Shown here: one piece after another, positions 24,764 to 33,988 of the stretch
Layout of the letters: each line of letters begins with the position of its first letter
Numbering within the stretch: position 1 is the stretch's first letter
Assembly (NCBI RefSeq): GCF_019308355.1
Contig: NZ_JAAGKM010000009.1
Location: 1 to 64,000 of the forward strand
Direction: 5' to 3'
Length of the DNA: 64,000 nucleotides
DNA from: Empedobacter falsenii
GTDB lineage: Bacteria > Bacteroidota > Bacteroidia > Flavobacteriales > Weeksellaceae
Translations under genes and position numbers: made by a program
Notes under the pieces: generated by a model
Told to the model about the DNA's origin: nothing
Seen by the model: only the letters and a program-made list of their open reading frames with translations
The model's database searches: none

Positions 24764-25273
24764 TTAAAGTTTTTTCCAACTTTTATCCGAAATTTTATTT
24801 AGATCAATTTCAGAAGTTGTTATAAAAAGTGGTGTAATCTCTACAATTCGCTTTACTTGAGTTGTTTTTAGGTTAGATTCTGGACAAAATGTTTCGATTA
24901 AAACAATTTTTTCTGAATCAGAAGAATTGGATTTATAAAGCGTTTTTTGAATTTTTTTATCAATTTTCCAATTTGTACAACTTCCAATACTATAATATTC
25001 GAAGGTTAAAAGTGGAAGAAATCCGAAGATAATTCCAAAGATAAATTTCATCACATTCATAAAACTCCATCCGTCTTTCTTTTTGATCGAAAGTAGAAAA
25101 AGCACATAAATACTAACTGCCGCAGCAAAAGTTAAAAGCTTTGGAAATAGTTTTGCAAAGTCATGATTCGCGAATTCTAAACTGATAAAATCTCCAATCA
25201 GAAAGTATCCAATAAACCATATAATAAAAATTGTACAGATGATTAAGATAATATTTCGAAGAGTTTTATTCAT
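24764..25273 (-). CDS. Membrane protein of unknown function
   Basis: 169 residues with three hydrophobic helices in the first 105 (about 7-27, 43-63 and 75-94). A hydrophilic C-terminal part contains two Cys (NWKIDKK after SCT, and TFCPES) and is probably on the outer face of the inner membrane. I recognise no family. It is on the minus strand between methylmalonyl-CoA mutase and the large receptor gene, 59 bp ahead of the latter. Confidence 0.6.
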   Translation of the reverse strand: MNKTLRNIILIICTIFIIWFIGYFLIGDFISLEFANHDFAKLFPKLLTFAAAVSIYVLFLLSIKKKDGWSFMNVMKFIFGIIFGFLPLLTFEYYSIGSCTNWKIDKKIQKTLYKSNSSDSEKIVLIETFCPESNLKTTQVKRIVEITPLFITTSEIDLNKISDKSWKKL

Positions 25274-25308
25274 TTCGCTTTAAGGTTTGTGTGGTATAAA
25301 TATAAAAA

Positions 25309-25332
25309 TATTCCTGTCAATAGACAGGAATA
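25309..25332. terminator. Terminator between mutase and small membrane protein genes
   Basis: TATTCCTGTC pairs perfectly with GACAGGAATA around AATA. It lies 17 bp beyond the mutase stop codon side and 36 bp upstream of the minus-strand start of the next gene, so it insulates the two. Confidence 0.6.
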
Positions 25333-25349
25333 CTCATACTAAAATAGAT

Positions 25350-27482
25350 TTATTTATAAGATTTCAATAAATTCTCTAAAATTTCGCAGGCACATTCAGC
25401 TAAGTTTGTACCTGGGCCAAAGATTGCATCTGCACCATTTTGATAAAGATAATCATAATCTTGACGCGGAATAACACCTCCGACTACGATATAAACATCA
25501 TCTCTACCTAATTCTTTCAATTGCTTTACAACTTCCGGAACCAATGTTTTGTGACCTGCAGCCAAAGAAGAAATTCCTAAAATATGAACATCATTCTCTA
25601 CAGCTTGCTTTGCAACTTCTGCTGGCGTTTGGAACAATGGGGAAATATCCACATCAAATCCCATATCCGCAAAAGAGGTTGCAACGACTTTTGCACCACG
25701 ATCGTGACCGTCTTGTCCCATTTTTGCTACCATAATACGAGGGCGACGTCCGTCTTCTTCAGCAAACTCGTCAGCTAAATTACGAGCTTCCTCAAATTTA
25801 TTCATTTTACCTGCTTCCATAGCATAAACTCCTTGAATTCCTCTTGTAATTGCTTTATGACGACCAAAAACAGCTTCTAATGCATCAGAAATTTCACCTA
25901 AAGTAACACGACGACGAGCCGCTTCGATAGATAATTCTAATAAATTTCCTTCGCCTGTTTCAGCAGCTTTTGTTAATTGTGCTAAAATATCTTTTACAGC
26001 TTCGCTGTTACGCTCCGCTTTAATTTGATTTAATCGATCAATTTGTTTTTGACGAACAGCAGTGTTGTCAACTTCTAAAATTTCGAACTCTTGTTGTTCT
26101 AATTTCGAGCGATAAGCATTTACACCAACAATTGCGACTTCACCAGAGTCAATTTTGGCTTGTTTTTTTGCAGCAGCTTCTTCAATACGCATTTTTGGAA
26201 TTCCAGCTTCAATTGCTTGTGTCATTCCACCTAATTCGCGAACTTCTTGTATATATTCCCACGCTTGATTTGCCATTTCATTTGTCAAAGATTCAATCAT
26301 AAAACTTCCTCCAAAAGGATCAGCCGTTCTACAAATTTGAGTTTCTTCTTGTAAAATGATTTGTGTATTACGCGCAATACGAGCCGAGAAATCTGTTGGC
26401 AAAGCAATTGCTTCGTCCAACGCATTGGTATGCAAAGACTGCGTTCCTCCTAAAGCAGCAGCTAACGCTTCTATCGCTGTACGACCAATATTGTTATAAG
26501 GTTCTTGCTCTGTTAAACTCCAACCAGAAGTCTGACAGTGCGTTCTCAACATTAATGATTTTTTATTTTGAGGCTCAAATTCTTGCATCAATTTTGCCCA
26601 TAACATACGAGCAGCTCTCATTTTTGCAATTTCTTGAGGGAAATTCATTCCAATCGCCCAGAAAAATGATAAACGAGGAGCAAAATCATCAACTTTCAAT
26701 CCTGCTTCCAAACCAGTTTTTACATATTCGTAACCATCTGCAAGGGTATAAGCCATTTCCAAAACAGGCGTAGCTCCAGCTTCTTGCATGTGATAACCCG
26801 AAATAGAAATCGAATTGAAGCGAGGAATTTTTTGAGAAGTATATTCGAAAATATCTGCAATAATTTTCATTGAAGGAGTTGGCGGATAAATGTATGTATT
26901 ACGCACCATGAACTCTTTCAAAATATCATTCTGAATTGTACCAGAAAGTTGATCTTGCGAAACACCTTGCTCTTCTGCAGCTACAATGTAAAAAGCTAAA
27001 ATAGGAAGAACAGCTCCGTTCATTGTCATCGAAACCGAAATTTTATCCAATGGAATTTCATTGAACAAAATCTTCATATCTTCTACAGAATCTATCGCAA
27101 CGCCAGCTTTACCTACATCTCCTACAACACGTTCATGATCTGAGTCGTAACCGCGGTGAGTAGCCAAATCAAAGGCAACAGAAAGCCCTTTCTGACCAGC
27201 AGCTAAATTTCTTTTATAAAAAGCATTCGATTCTTCTGCAGTAGAAAAACCTGCATATTGGCGAATTGTCCAAGGTTGACGAACATACATTGTCGTATAA
27301 GGACCGCGTAAATATGGGGCAACTCCGGGTAAAAAGTTAATCTGTTTCAGATTTTTTACATCATCGTAATTGTAATCACTTTTGACTTGTAAACTATCTA
27401 ATTCAAATGACTCTATATGTGATGGATTAGAATTTAGATTTCGTTTAAATCTTAAATTCGAAAAATCTGTTTTGTGATTCAT
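25350..27482 (-). CDS. scpA: Methylmalonyl-CoA mutase, large (catalytic) subunit
   Basis: Adenosylcobalamin-dependent interconversion of (R)-methylmalonyl-CoA and succinyl-CoA, part of propionate and branched-chain amino-acid metabolism. The 710 residues contain the TIM-barrel substrate domain (about 50-410, [21 protein letters not shown]) and a C-terminal B12-binding domain with the base-off motif DGHDRG and GGVIP. It is full length and resembles both the large subunit of heterodimeric enzymes and the homodimeric type. No small-subunit gene is adjacent. It is divergent from a gene of unknown function, with a strong 14-bp inverted repeat in the gap. Confidence 0.93.
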   Translation of the reverse strand: MNHKTDFSNLRFKRNLNSNPSHIESFELDSLQVKSDYNYDDVKNLKQINFLPGVAPYLRGPYTTMYVRQPWTIRQYAGFSTAEESNAFYKRNLAAGQKGLSVAFDLATHRGYDSDHERVVGDVGKAGVAIDSVEDMKILFNEIPLDKISVSMTMNGAVLPILAFYIVAAEEQGVSQDQLSGTIQNDILKEFMVRNTYIYPPTPSMKIIADIFEYTSQKIPRFNSISISGYHMQEAGATPVLEMAYTLADGYEYVKTGLEAGLKVDDFAPRLSFFWAIGMNFPQEIAKMRAARMLWAKLMQEFEPQNKKSLMLRTHCQTSGWSLTEQEPYNNIGRTAIEALAAALGGTQSLHTNALDEAIALPTDFSARIARNTQIILQEETQICRTADPFGGSFMIESLTNEMANQAWEYIQEVRELGGMTQAIEAGIPKMRIEEAAAKKQAKIDSGEVAIVGVNAYRSKLEQQEFEILEVDNTAVRQKQIDRLNQIKAERNSEAVKDILAQLTKAAETGEGNLLELSIEAARRRVTLGEISDALEAVFGRHKAITRGIQGVYAMEAGKMNKFEEARNLADEFAEEDGRRPRIMVAKMGQDGHDRGAKVVATSFADMGFDVDISPLFQTPAEVAKQAVENDVHILGISSLAAGHKTLVPEVVKQLKELGRDDVYIVVGGVIPRQDYDYLYQNGADAIFGPGTNLAECACEILENLLKSYK

Positions 27483-27541
27483 CTTGCTAAGATAAATAAT
27501 TATCCATTAAATTTTATAAAATTACCAATTTTTGAAACTGC

Positions 27542-27576
27542 TTTTTTCAACTTTTTGTCAACAAAAGTTGAAAAAA
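27542..27576. repeat. 14-bp perfect inverted repeat in a divergent promoter region
   Basis: TTTTTTCAACTTTT (27542-27555) and its exact complement (27563-27576) enclose 7 nt, about 60 bp from the mutase start and 80 bp from the start of the divergent gene. As no gene ends here, a regulatory role is more likely than termination. Confidence 0.55.
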
Positions 27577-27655
27577 CATTTTAATCGAGTTTTTTGGTAA
27601 AATTATTGATTTAATTTGATTATCAGTAAATTAAAAACACACAAAAGTAATTATT

Positions 27656-28699
27656 ATGAAGTTAGATTTTAACAATAAAAACATTCCAGAGATTTTAAGT
27701 GAATTTCAGGATAAAAATACCTTTCAATGGCAAAATGATATTTTTGATTTGATGAAAAAGATCGATTCAAAAGAAGAAAAAGTTAATTTTCATTATTCGA
27801 GAGAAGATAATGTTTATGTATCGAATTTTGATCCTCGATTTGTAAATGAAACGTTTCATTCGTTAAATAATTTTTTAGGATTGAAAAAAGGAGATTCTAC
27901 ACTTTTAAGTTCATCGGTTTTAGAAAATGAAGGAGAAATTTCATTGGTTCAAGCCATAGAAGGAGGTTTTGATTTGTATTGTCATGAAGATTCGGATAAA
28001 GTGAAGATTCCATTAACAGACGAAAGTCAAGACGAAATAGGATACGCATTAAATTATGCTTATTTGACAAAGAAACAGATTGAAAATTCTTTTGAAGATT
28101 TGGCTAGAATCGAAAAAATTGCAATCGAAAGTGATGATTTGTCAAATGATTTGAAAAGTAAATTGAATGATCAAACGAAAACCAGTTTTTATCAAGTTTT
28201 TACCGCGAATGGATTTCCAATTGCAGTAAAAAAAATAGATGAAACAGATTATACAGTTTTAGATAAAATAGAACTTTCGGAAGATGAAAAAGGTAATTTA
28301 GTCTTGAATTCGCCTTACGAAAAAGAATCACTAAATTTATATAGACAGGCTGTTGTTTCGGATGATCAGAAAAAGTTTAGATGGATTTCTGGAAATGAAT
28401 GTAAGTTGAATAGGAAAGATGTGGTGAATTTAGAATTGATTGAAGAAAAATTAAAACCATATATCGATTATAACTTTATTGTGATTGCTTTTCCGAAAAA
28501 AGGATCTACAGAAGATGTAATTTCTTTGGTAATAGAAAGTCGATTTGCAGAACATGTTGATATTCCAAAAAGTGAATTAGAACCTTATGAAGTTCCGCAA
28601 CAAACATTTTTTATCGGAGATTTTCCGAAAAGTAATGATAAAGCTGCTATACGTGCAGAGTTAATTAGATTGCTGAAAGAATCCAATAAAAATAATTAA
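27656..28699 (+). CDS. Protein of unknown function (347 residues)
   Basis: A soluble, acidic protein without signal peptide or membrane helices; I do not recognise a family. The sequence is rich in Asp, Glu, Lys and Asn, with alternating helix and strand character. A central TSFYQVFTANGFPIAVKK stretch and a C-terminal FFIGDFPKSNDKAAIRAELIRLL segment stand out. It is a single gene with a strong terminator, divergent from methylmalonyl-CoA mutase. Nothing links the two functionally except the shared upstream inverted repeat. Confidence 0.75.
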   Translation: MKLDFNNKNIPEILSEFQDKNTFQWQNDIFDLMKKIDSKEEKVNFHYSREDNVYVSNFDPRFVNETFHSLNNFLGLKKGDSTLLSSSVLENEGEISLVQAIEGGFDLYCHEDSDKVKIPLTDESQDEIGYALNYAYLTKKQIENSFEDLARIEKIAIESDDLSNDLKSKLNDQTKTSFYQVFTANGFPIAVKKIDETDYTVLDKIELSEDEKGNLVLNSPYEKESLNLYRQAVVSDDQKKFRWISGNECKLNRKDVVNLELIEEKLKPYIDYNFIVIAFPKKGSTEDVISLVIESRFAEHVDIPKSELEPYEVPQQTFFIGDFPKSNDKAAIRAELIRLLKESNKNN

Positions 28700-28701
28700 T
28701 T

Positions 28702-28736
28702 AAAAAAGGGATACGACATCGTCGTATCCCTTTTTT
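28702..28736. terminator. Strong bidirectional terminator
   Basis: AAAAAAGGGATACGAC pairs perfectly over 16 bp with the complementary half around ATC; it separates two convergent genes. Confidence 0.85.
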
Positions 28737-28757
28737 AATTTAAGCAATAAACAATTT

Positions 28758-29027
28758 TTAGTATTGAATATCAATTAAAGATTTTAACGGAATCAAAACT
28801 CCTTTCTTAATTTGTAAAAATTTATCCGTAACAGACCAAACAGTCGTCTCAATTTTCTTAGGACCTTGATCTGTTTGAAATGTAATATATGCTTTCGATT
28901 TGAATTCGTTTCCTAATCTTACTGCACCATTCAATTTGTTTGCCTCTACCGTTACTTCGTCTTTTGGCGCGTCTAAAAATTTATAGTTTCTTACTTCTTC
29001 TTTTTCGATAAGTTCTGCTTTCATCAT
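28758..29027 (-). CDS. Small conserved protein of unknown function
   Basis: 89 residues (88 if the second of two adjacent ATGs is used), no signal peptide, beta-rich with VWSVTDKFLQIKKGVLIPLKSL at the C-terminus. I believe similar short proteins are conserved in flavobacteria, but I cannot name a function. It is divergent from era with a 222-bp gap and convergent with the 347-residue gene. Confidence 0.65.
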   Translation of the reverse strand: MMKAELIEKEEVRNYKFLDAPKDEVTVEANKLNGAVRLGNEFKSKAYITFQTDQGPKKIETTVWSVTDKFLQIKKGVLIPLKSLIDIQY

Positions 29028-29237
29028 TTTTTTAAATTTTGGTTAATTTAATCTTCCATAACACATGTATGAAATTAATCATATTTTTCAATAAACCATA
29101 ACTTTCGTCATATTTTTTTGAACTTAATTAGAATTATTCAAAATACAGACCAAAATCAATTTTATGAAATTAAAATTGGATTAGAATATTAATCTTTTCT
29201 TCAACATATTAATCTGAAATAATATTATAGAAATCAC

Positions 29238-29245
29238 TAAATTTG
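29238..29245 (+). promoter_or_regulatory. -7 element immediately before the era start codon
   Basis: TAAATTTG fits TAnnTTTG and ends only 4 bases before the ATG of era at 29250. If used, transcription would begin at or next to the start codon, giving a leaderless mRNA. The -33 element would be a weak CTG at 29214-29216 (21-bp spacer). Confidence 0.4.
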
Positions 29246-29249
29246 CAGA

Positions 29250-30137
29250 ATGTCAGACGAAAAGAAATTTAAATCCGGTTTTGTAAATATCATAGGAAAT
29301 CCAAATGTTGGAAAATCTACTTTGATGAATATGTTGATGAAAGAGCGTTTGGTTATCGCAACACACAAAGCGCAAACTACACGTCATCGTATCAAAGGTA
29401 TTTTAACAGGAGAAGATTATCAGATTGTATTTTCGGATACGCCTGGTGTTTTGGATCCTGCTTATGAACTGCAAACAAAAATGATGGATGCAGTAAATGA
29501 ATCGTTGGTGGATGCTGATGTGATTCTTTATGTTGTAGAAATTGGAGAAAAACGATTGAAAAATGAACAAGTTTTCGAACGTCTGCAAAAAACATCTACA
29601 CCAATTATTTTATTATTGAATAAAATTGATACAGCTACGCCAGATCGATTAAATGAAGCAGTAGAATATTGGCACGAATTATTACCAAAAGCAGAGATTT
29701 TACCTATTTCGGCAAAAGAAAACGTGAATGTAGATTTGTTGATTAATAAGATCAAAGCAATTATTCCAGAAGGTCCGCAATATTATCCAGAAGATCAATT
29801 AACAGACCGTTCGGAGCGTTTTATTGTAAATGAAGTAATTCGCGAAAAGATTTTATTAAACTATCAAAAAGAGATTCCATATTCTGTTGAGGTAGTTACA
29901 GAACGTTTCAAAGAAGATTTGAATTTAATTTCTATCGAAGCTGAAATTTTTGTTGAGCGTGACTCTCAGAAAGGAATTATTATTGGACATAAAGGAGAGT
30001 CTTTATCGAAAGTAGGAAAAGAAGCAAGAGAAGAGTTAGAGAAATTCTTTGATAAAAAAGTATTCTTGAAACTTTTCGTGAAAGTGCGAAAAGACTGGAG
30101 AAGCAAAGAGAATGATTTGCGTCGTTTTGGTTATTAA
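29250..30137 (+). CDS. era: GTPase Era
   Basis: Ras-like GTPase that binds the 3' end of 16S rRNA and is needed for 30S subunit maturation. The 295 residues show the G1 P-loop GNPNVGKS (16-23), G3 DTPG, G4 NKID, G5 SAKE, and a C-terminal KH RNA-binding domain with GHKGESL as its GxxG-type loop. Length is normal. It has its own terminator, and a possible leaderless promoter lies directly before the start. Confidence 0.97.
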   Translation: MSDEKKFKSGFVNIIGNPNVGKSTLMNMLMKERLVIATHKAQTTRHRIKGILTGEDYQIVFSDTPGVLDPAYELQTKMMDAVNESLVDADVILYVVEIGEKRLKNEQVFERLQKTSTPIILLLNKIDTATPDRLNEAVEYWHELLPKAEILPISAKENVNVDLLINKIKAIIPEGPQYYPEDQLTDRSERFIVNEVIREKILLNYQKEIPYSVEVVTERFKEDLNLISIEAEIFVERDSQKGIIIGHKGESLSKVGKEAREELEKFFDKKVFLKLFVKVRKDWRSKENDLRRFGY

Positions 30138-30156
30138 AAACGGTTAAAAAATAGAT

Positions 30157-30184
30157 AAGTCTTGAGAAATCAAGACTTTTTTTG
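30157..30184 (+). terminator. Terminator after era
   Basis: AAGTCTTGA/TCAAGACTT stem with GAAA loop followed by a T tract. Confidence 0.8.
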
Positions 30185-30245
30185 TGGCTTTACCTAAATT
30201 TTAGTTGTAAATTTATAGAACAATCTATTCTAGAATTTAATTATT

Positions 30246-31034
30246 ATGGCTAAAATATTATTTCCAACCGATTTTTCGGAAACAGCGAACAATGCTTTTT
30301 TGTATGCGTTAAACCTTGCAAAAGTTCTCAAAACTAATATTAAGTTAGTCTCGGTACAATCAAATCTTAAAAATTATCTTGAAGTTACAGAAGAAAATTT
30401 CGAAAATTATATCAATAAACTTAAGAATATTGCAAAAGAAAATAATCTTGAACACGTTAAAATAGAGAGTTCTTTGGTTGTTGGCGATTTGTTGTTGATG
30501 ATTTTGGATATTATCAACAAAGAAGATATACAATACGTGGTGATGGGAACGAATGGACAAAATAGTTTAGGCAAAAAGTTTTTTGGTTCTAACACGGTAA
30601 ATGTCATTAACAATTCGCCTGCACCTGTGTTGGTTGTTCCAAATAATGTAAAATTTAAAGAAGAAAGAAATTTTGCTTACGCTACATTGTTCAATCAAAA
30701 AGAAGCAAAAGCTTTATCGCAAATGGAAGAAGTGACAAAACGTTACGATAAATTGTTGAACATTGTACATGTTGATGATAAATCGATTACTCCACAAATG
30801 TTAAGCGTGAAAAAAGAATGGGAAGAAGAATATCCTGAAGCGATGATTACAATTGAACCGAGTAAAGATGTAGAAGATGGTTTAATCAATTATTGTACAA
30901 AAAACAACATCGATGTTTTAGGTGTTGTTCACCGTGAATTATCGTCTTTCGAAAGATTATTTACAATCAATCATAGCCAACGATTATTATCGAGTGCAAA
31001 TGTTGCATTATTGGTTTTTCAGGAAAGTAAATAA
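30246..31034 (+). CDS. Universal stress protein, tandem UspA domains
   Basis: A 262-residue cytoplasmic protein with two UspA-type domains. The first (1-140) opens ILFPTDFSETANNAF and carries an ATP-binding-like G-x2-G-x9-G(S/N) motif, seen as GTNGQNSLGKKFFGSNTVN. The second (about 145-262) is more degenerate: it has HRELSSFERLFTINHSQRLL but lacks the glycine motif. Such tandem proteins respond to starvation and stress; the exact role is unknown. It is transcribed alone between two terminators. Confidence 0.88.
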   Translation: MAKILFPTDFSETANNAFLYALNLAKVLKTNIKLVSVQSNLKNYLEVTEENFENYINKLKNIAKENNLEHVKIESSLVVGDLLLMILDIINKEDIQYVVMGTNGQNSLGKKFFGSNTVNVINNSPAPVLVVPNNVKFKEERNFAYATLFNQKEAKALSQMEEVTKRYDKLLNIVHVDDKSITPQMLSVKKEWEEEYPEAMITIEPSKDVEDGLINYCTKNNIDVLGVVHRELSSFERLFTINHSQRLLSSANVALLVFQESK

Positions 31035-31054
31035 ATCAAAAACACAAAAATTTG

Positions 31055-31072
31055 AGCGGAGAATTCTCCGCT
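31055..31072 (+). terminator. Terminator after the UspA gene
   Basis: AGCGGAGAATTCTCCGCT is a perfect palindrome followed by six T. Confidence 0.8.
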
Positions 31073-31117
31073 TTTTTGATTGGCTAAATTTTTGCAACAA
31101 ATTTTCAAAACACTTTT

Positions 31118-32362
31118 ATGACGGAACTTCAGAAAATACAAAACCTCAAAAAACATAAAGCTATTGCGACAGGATTATTCATTTTGATGGCTTTTATTTA
31201 CTTTTTGATGGTTTATCTAAGTCAACATTCACCTGTGAAATGGATCGGATATGTGGAAGCATTTGCCGAAGCAGCGATGGTTGGTGCGCTTGCCGATTGG
31301 TTTGCGGTTACAGCTTTGTTCAAATATCCGCTTGGACTTAAAATTCCGCATACAAATCTGATCGAAAATAGTAAAAATGCAATCGGAGATAATTTAGGAC
31401 AGTTTGTAACTGAGAATTTTTTGACGCCATCTACAATTCGTCCATATATCGAGAAATTAGAAGTTGTAAAATATGCAGCAGATTGGTTGAATAAACCTGC
31501 TAATCAAGAAATGTTGCAAGAAGAATTGATTAATTTCTCCAAGAAAATTGTCAAAGATTTAAATGATAAAGATGTCGTTGATTTTATAACCTTGAAAGGT
31601 GATGAAATTTTAAAACAGTTTGATTTACCTGAATTAGTATCATCAAGTTTAGAGTATATTTTAGAAAAGGAAAAACACAACGAAATTTTAGAAGCAATTA
31701 TTCCAAAAGCGAAAGAATATATCTTAGAAAGTGATTTGATTATTAAAGATAAATTAAACGAAAAACATCCTGTGATTTCATTTTTTGCTGGTAAAAAAAT
31801 ATCGAAAGGAGTAGTAGAAGGCGTGGTGAGTTTTTTGGATGAGGTTGAAGAAGATAAAGAACATCCAATTCGTCATAATATCGAACGAATTATCCGAGAA
31901 AATATTCAGAATATAAAAGAATCTCCCGATTGGAAATTTAGGTTAGAATCGCTTCGAGATGATTTTATCACAAAAGAACGATTGAATGTTTATGCTTTGG
32001 ATTTGTGGTTGGCGATTAAACAAAATTTGACTGAAAGTTTTGATGATGATAATTCTGCAATGCAAGTTTACATTAAAAAAAATATAATAAAATTGACCGA
32101 GAATTTGAACGATAACCAAGAAATGATTGATAAGATTAATGGTTGGGTGCGTCATTTTATTTACCGTATGATTTTACGAAATGTCAAAGAAGTAGAAAGT
32201 TTGATTAGTAATACCGTTGATAAATGGGAAGGAAAAGAGTTGAGCGAAAAGCTAGAATTGGAAGTTGGGAAAGACTTGCAATTTATTCGGATTAACGGAA
32301 CGTTGGTTGGAGGACTTGTTGGTTTAGTTATTTACACGATTACGCAATTGGTATTTCATTAA
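31118..32362 (+). CDS. DUF445 family membrane protein
   Basis: A 414-residue protein of the DUF445 (YjiN-like) family: an N-terminal pair of helices (about 16-36 and 44-60) with the family signature GYVEAFAEAAMVGALADWFAV, a long helical soluble middle with FGMKIP-type motif (here YPLGLKIPHTNLI), and a C-terminal hydrophobic helix (LVGGLVGLVIYTITQLVF). Function is unknown. It is a single gene with its own terminator. Confidence 0.85.
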   Translation: MTELQKIQNLKKHKAIATGLFILMAFIYFLMVYLSQHSPVKWIGYVEAFAEAAMVGALADWFAVTALFKYPLGLKIPHTNLIENSKNAIGDNLGQFVTENFLTPSTIRPYIEKLEVVKYAADWLNKPANQEMLQEELINFSKKIVKDLNDKDVVDFITLKGDEILKQFDLPELVSSSLEYILEKEKHNEILEAIIPKAKEYILESDLIIKDKLNEKHPVISFFAGKKISKGVVEGVVSFLDEVEEDKEHPIRHNIERIIRENIQNIKESPDWKFRLESLRDDFITKERLNVYALDLWLAIKQNLTESFDDDNSAMQVYIKKNIIKLTENLNDNQEMIDKINGWVRHFIYRMILRNVKEVESLISNTVDKWEGKELSEKLELEVGKDLQFIRINGTLVGGLVGLVIYTITQLVFH

Positions 32363-32367
32363 AATTT

Positions 32368-32395
32368 AAAAGCTCGAGAATCTCTCGAGCTTTTT
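32368..32395. terminator. Bidirectional terminator between DUF445 and ecotin genes
   Basis: AAAAGCTCGAGA/TCTCGAGCTTTT stem with a 3-nt loop, between two convergent genes. Confidence 0.8.
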
Positions 32396-32414
32396 CAATT
32401 AACAACTATAAATA

Positions 32415-32885
32415 TTACTTAACTAAATTAAGTTTTTCATCTGCTTTCCAAATTCTATTTTCTAATGTATAACTTTTTGGTACGTAAACTACGATTGGTA
32501 ATTTGCTATTGTAACGCGTCTGCAAAGATTGAGCATGTACAATTTTTTCGACAGATTTATTGTCAAAACATCCCATTAAAGTTCCTGCTATATTTCCATC
32601 AGTTTCGAAATTAAAATAATCATAACCCCAACCATCAACAGTTTTTTGATCAAAATTTCCACTTAAGAAAAATTGATTACAAGAATCAACCTTTGTTTTT
32701 TTCCCAGCAAATATTTCAACTAAATAGTTTTCTTCATTGGCTTGTGGTTTTAAAGTGATAATTTTCTGTTCATATCCATCTTTTGCTTTTGGATACATTG
32801 AATAATCTATTTTCATATTTTTTTGTGCGAATGTTACCATAACCATTAATAATGCTAAAACGCTAAATACTTTTCTAAATTTCAT
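32415..32885 (-). CDS. eco: Ecotin, secreted serine protease inhibitor
   Basis: Ecotin inhibits trypsin-like, chymotrypsin-like and elastase-type proteases in the periplasm. The 156 residues begin with a signal peptide ending TFAQ (about 20) and then follow the family closely: YPKAKDGYEQKIITL, ENYLVEIFAGKKTKVDSCN, DGWGYDYF, and the reactive loop GTLMGCFD, where Met is the likely P1 residue as in E. coli ecotin, with the two Cys of the disulphide. The gene is preceded by its own gap and followed by a terminator. In a host-associated bacterium it would protect against neutrophil or gut proteases (inference). Confidence 0.93.
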   Translation of the reverse strand: MKFRKVFSVLALLMVMVTFAQKNMKIDYSMYPKAKDGYEQKIITLKPQANEENYLVEIFAGKKTKVDSCNQFFLSGNFDQKTVDGWGYDYFNFETDGNIAGTLMGCFDNKSVEKIVHAQSLQTRYNSKLPIVVYVPKSYTLENRIWKADEKLNLVK

Positions 32886-32974
32886 ACTAATCTGATTTTA
32901 TTTGTTTTTCTATTAGTAAGATGCAAAAGTTAGGTGAATGGTTGTGTGAGGAAATGTTAAATATTTGTGAAATA

Positions 32975-33005
32975 AAAAAAGACAATCAGATTGATTGTCT
33001 TTTTT
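32975..33005 (-). terminator. Terminator of tRNA-Asn (minus copy)
   Basis: AAAAAAGACAATCA stem with matching TGATTGTCTTTTTT half directly behind the tRNA; almost identical to the terminator at 40726-40757. Confidence 0.8.
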
Positions 33006-33006
33006 G

Positions 33007-33080
33007 CTCCTCCTCTTGGGCTCGAACCAAGGACCCTCTGATTAACAGTCAGATGCTCTAACCAACTGAGCTAAGGAGGA
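33007..33080 (-). tRNA. tRNA-Asn(GTT), copy 1
   Basis: 74 nt with acceptor TCCTCCT/AGGAGGA and G73, D-arm GCTCAGTTGGTTAGAGC, anticodon loop CTGTTAA (anticodon GTT), T-arm CTTGGTTCGAGCCCAAG. CCA not encoded. The promoter on the minus strand is exact: TATATTTG at 33111-33104 and TTG at 33133-33131 with a 19-bp spacer. Identical in sequence to the two copies at 40.5 kb. Confidence 0.96.
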
Positions 33081-33215
33081 GTATCGTTATCGATATTGTG
33101 TTGCAAATATAGAGCAAATTTTATTACTTCCAAATCTTAAAAGTATTTTTTTTCGTTCTACAAGTCGCATCAATAGGCAACTCTTTGAAAATGAATTAGA
33201 AATAATTTAAAAAAA

Positions 33216-33890
33216 TTATTCATAATGACGAAAAATTCCTTGTTGTGTTGCCGTCCACAACGGCGCTTCTTTGTTTGCTTCTTTTAGTGCGTTTGCTGCC
33301 CACGTATTACACGTAAAAAATAAGCTATAACTTCTTTTTGCTTCGTAAAACGAATCACTATCTCCATAAACAGCATCTGTTTTTATTAATTCGACTTTGT
33401 TATTTTGATCCAAATTAAATGATTGCTTGATGTAAACAATTAATTTTTGATACTCTTCTACACTCAAATCAACTCTTTTACAATCTTCACTCTCAGTCAT
33501 ATTATCATAAAAAGTAGTATGCATCGCCGAATCTCCTAACCAAAATGCAGCGTTGAAAGCTGTAGAAAATTTAAGATCTTTCCATTCTGGTGTATCCAAA
33601 TAAAAGCCTTTATCTCCCCAACCAAAGGCAATATATTTGTATTCTTTTTTCGATTTTGTATCCGAAAAAAGCACAAAAGTAGACCAATCAATCGCTTCAG
33701 ATTTTACAGGAACTACAATGTCTGTGTGTACACCATTTGTCAAAATATACGCAGTAATTTGATCGTTAAGTTTTTGTTTTTCTTTGTTCACTGGAATCAT
33801 TGGTAACAAAACTACCGCAAGCAGATACACCACAATTAGTAAAACTAAAAGGCCTAAAGTTTTGAGTAGAATTCGGAAGACTTTTTTCAT
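33216..33890 (-). CDS. DUF2459 / TIGR02117 family protein
   Basis: A 224-residue protein with an N-terminal membrane anchor (about 8-32, LLKTLGLLVLLIVVYLLAVVLLP) and a periplasmic domain of the DUF2459 type: YILTNGVHTDIVVPV, FGWGDKGFYLDTP, and the C-terminal FFTCNTWAANALKEA with Cys and His residues arranged as in NlpC/P60-like peptidases. The catalytic assignment is inference; the family has no proven role. It is a single gene facing away from the GLPGLI gene. Confidence 0.82.
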   Translation of the reverse strand: MKKVFRILLKTLGLLVLLIVVYLLAVVLLPMIPVNKEKQKLNDQITAYILTNGVHTDIVVPVKSEAIDWSTFVLFSDTKSKKEYKYIAFGWGDKGFYLDTPEWKDLKFSTAFNAAFWLGDSAMHTTFYDNMTESEDCKRVDLSVEEYQKLIVYIKQSFNLDQNNKVELIKTDAVYGDSDSFYEAKRSYSLFFTCNTWAANALKEANKEAPLWTATQQGIFRHYE

Positions 33891-33988
33891 AGTATTAAGT
33901 TGAATAACGAATATAAAAAGATCTGTTCAAATAGTTGAACGGATTTTTTTATATAATTTAGGTATATTTATCTTCAAACCGATTACAT

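Noticed and set aside
26363-26773. 136-codon ORF opposite methylmalonyl-CoA mutase
   Set aside because: Antisense shadow of a well-conserved gene; rich in Gln/Leu/Ser as shadows are.
27542-27576. Cobalamin riboswitch before methylmalonyl-CoA mutase
   Set aside because: Only one hairpin and no conserved B12-box sequence.
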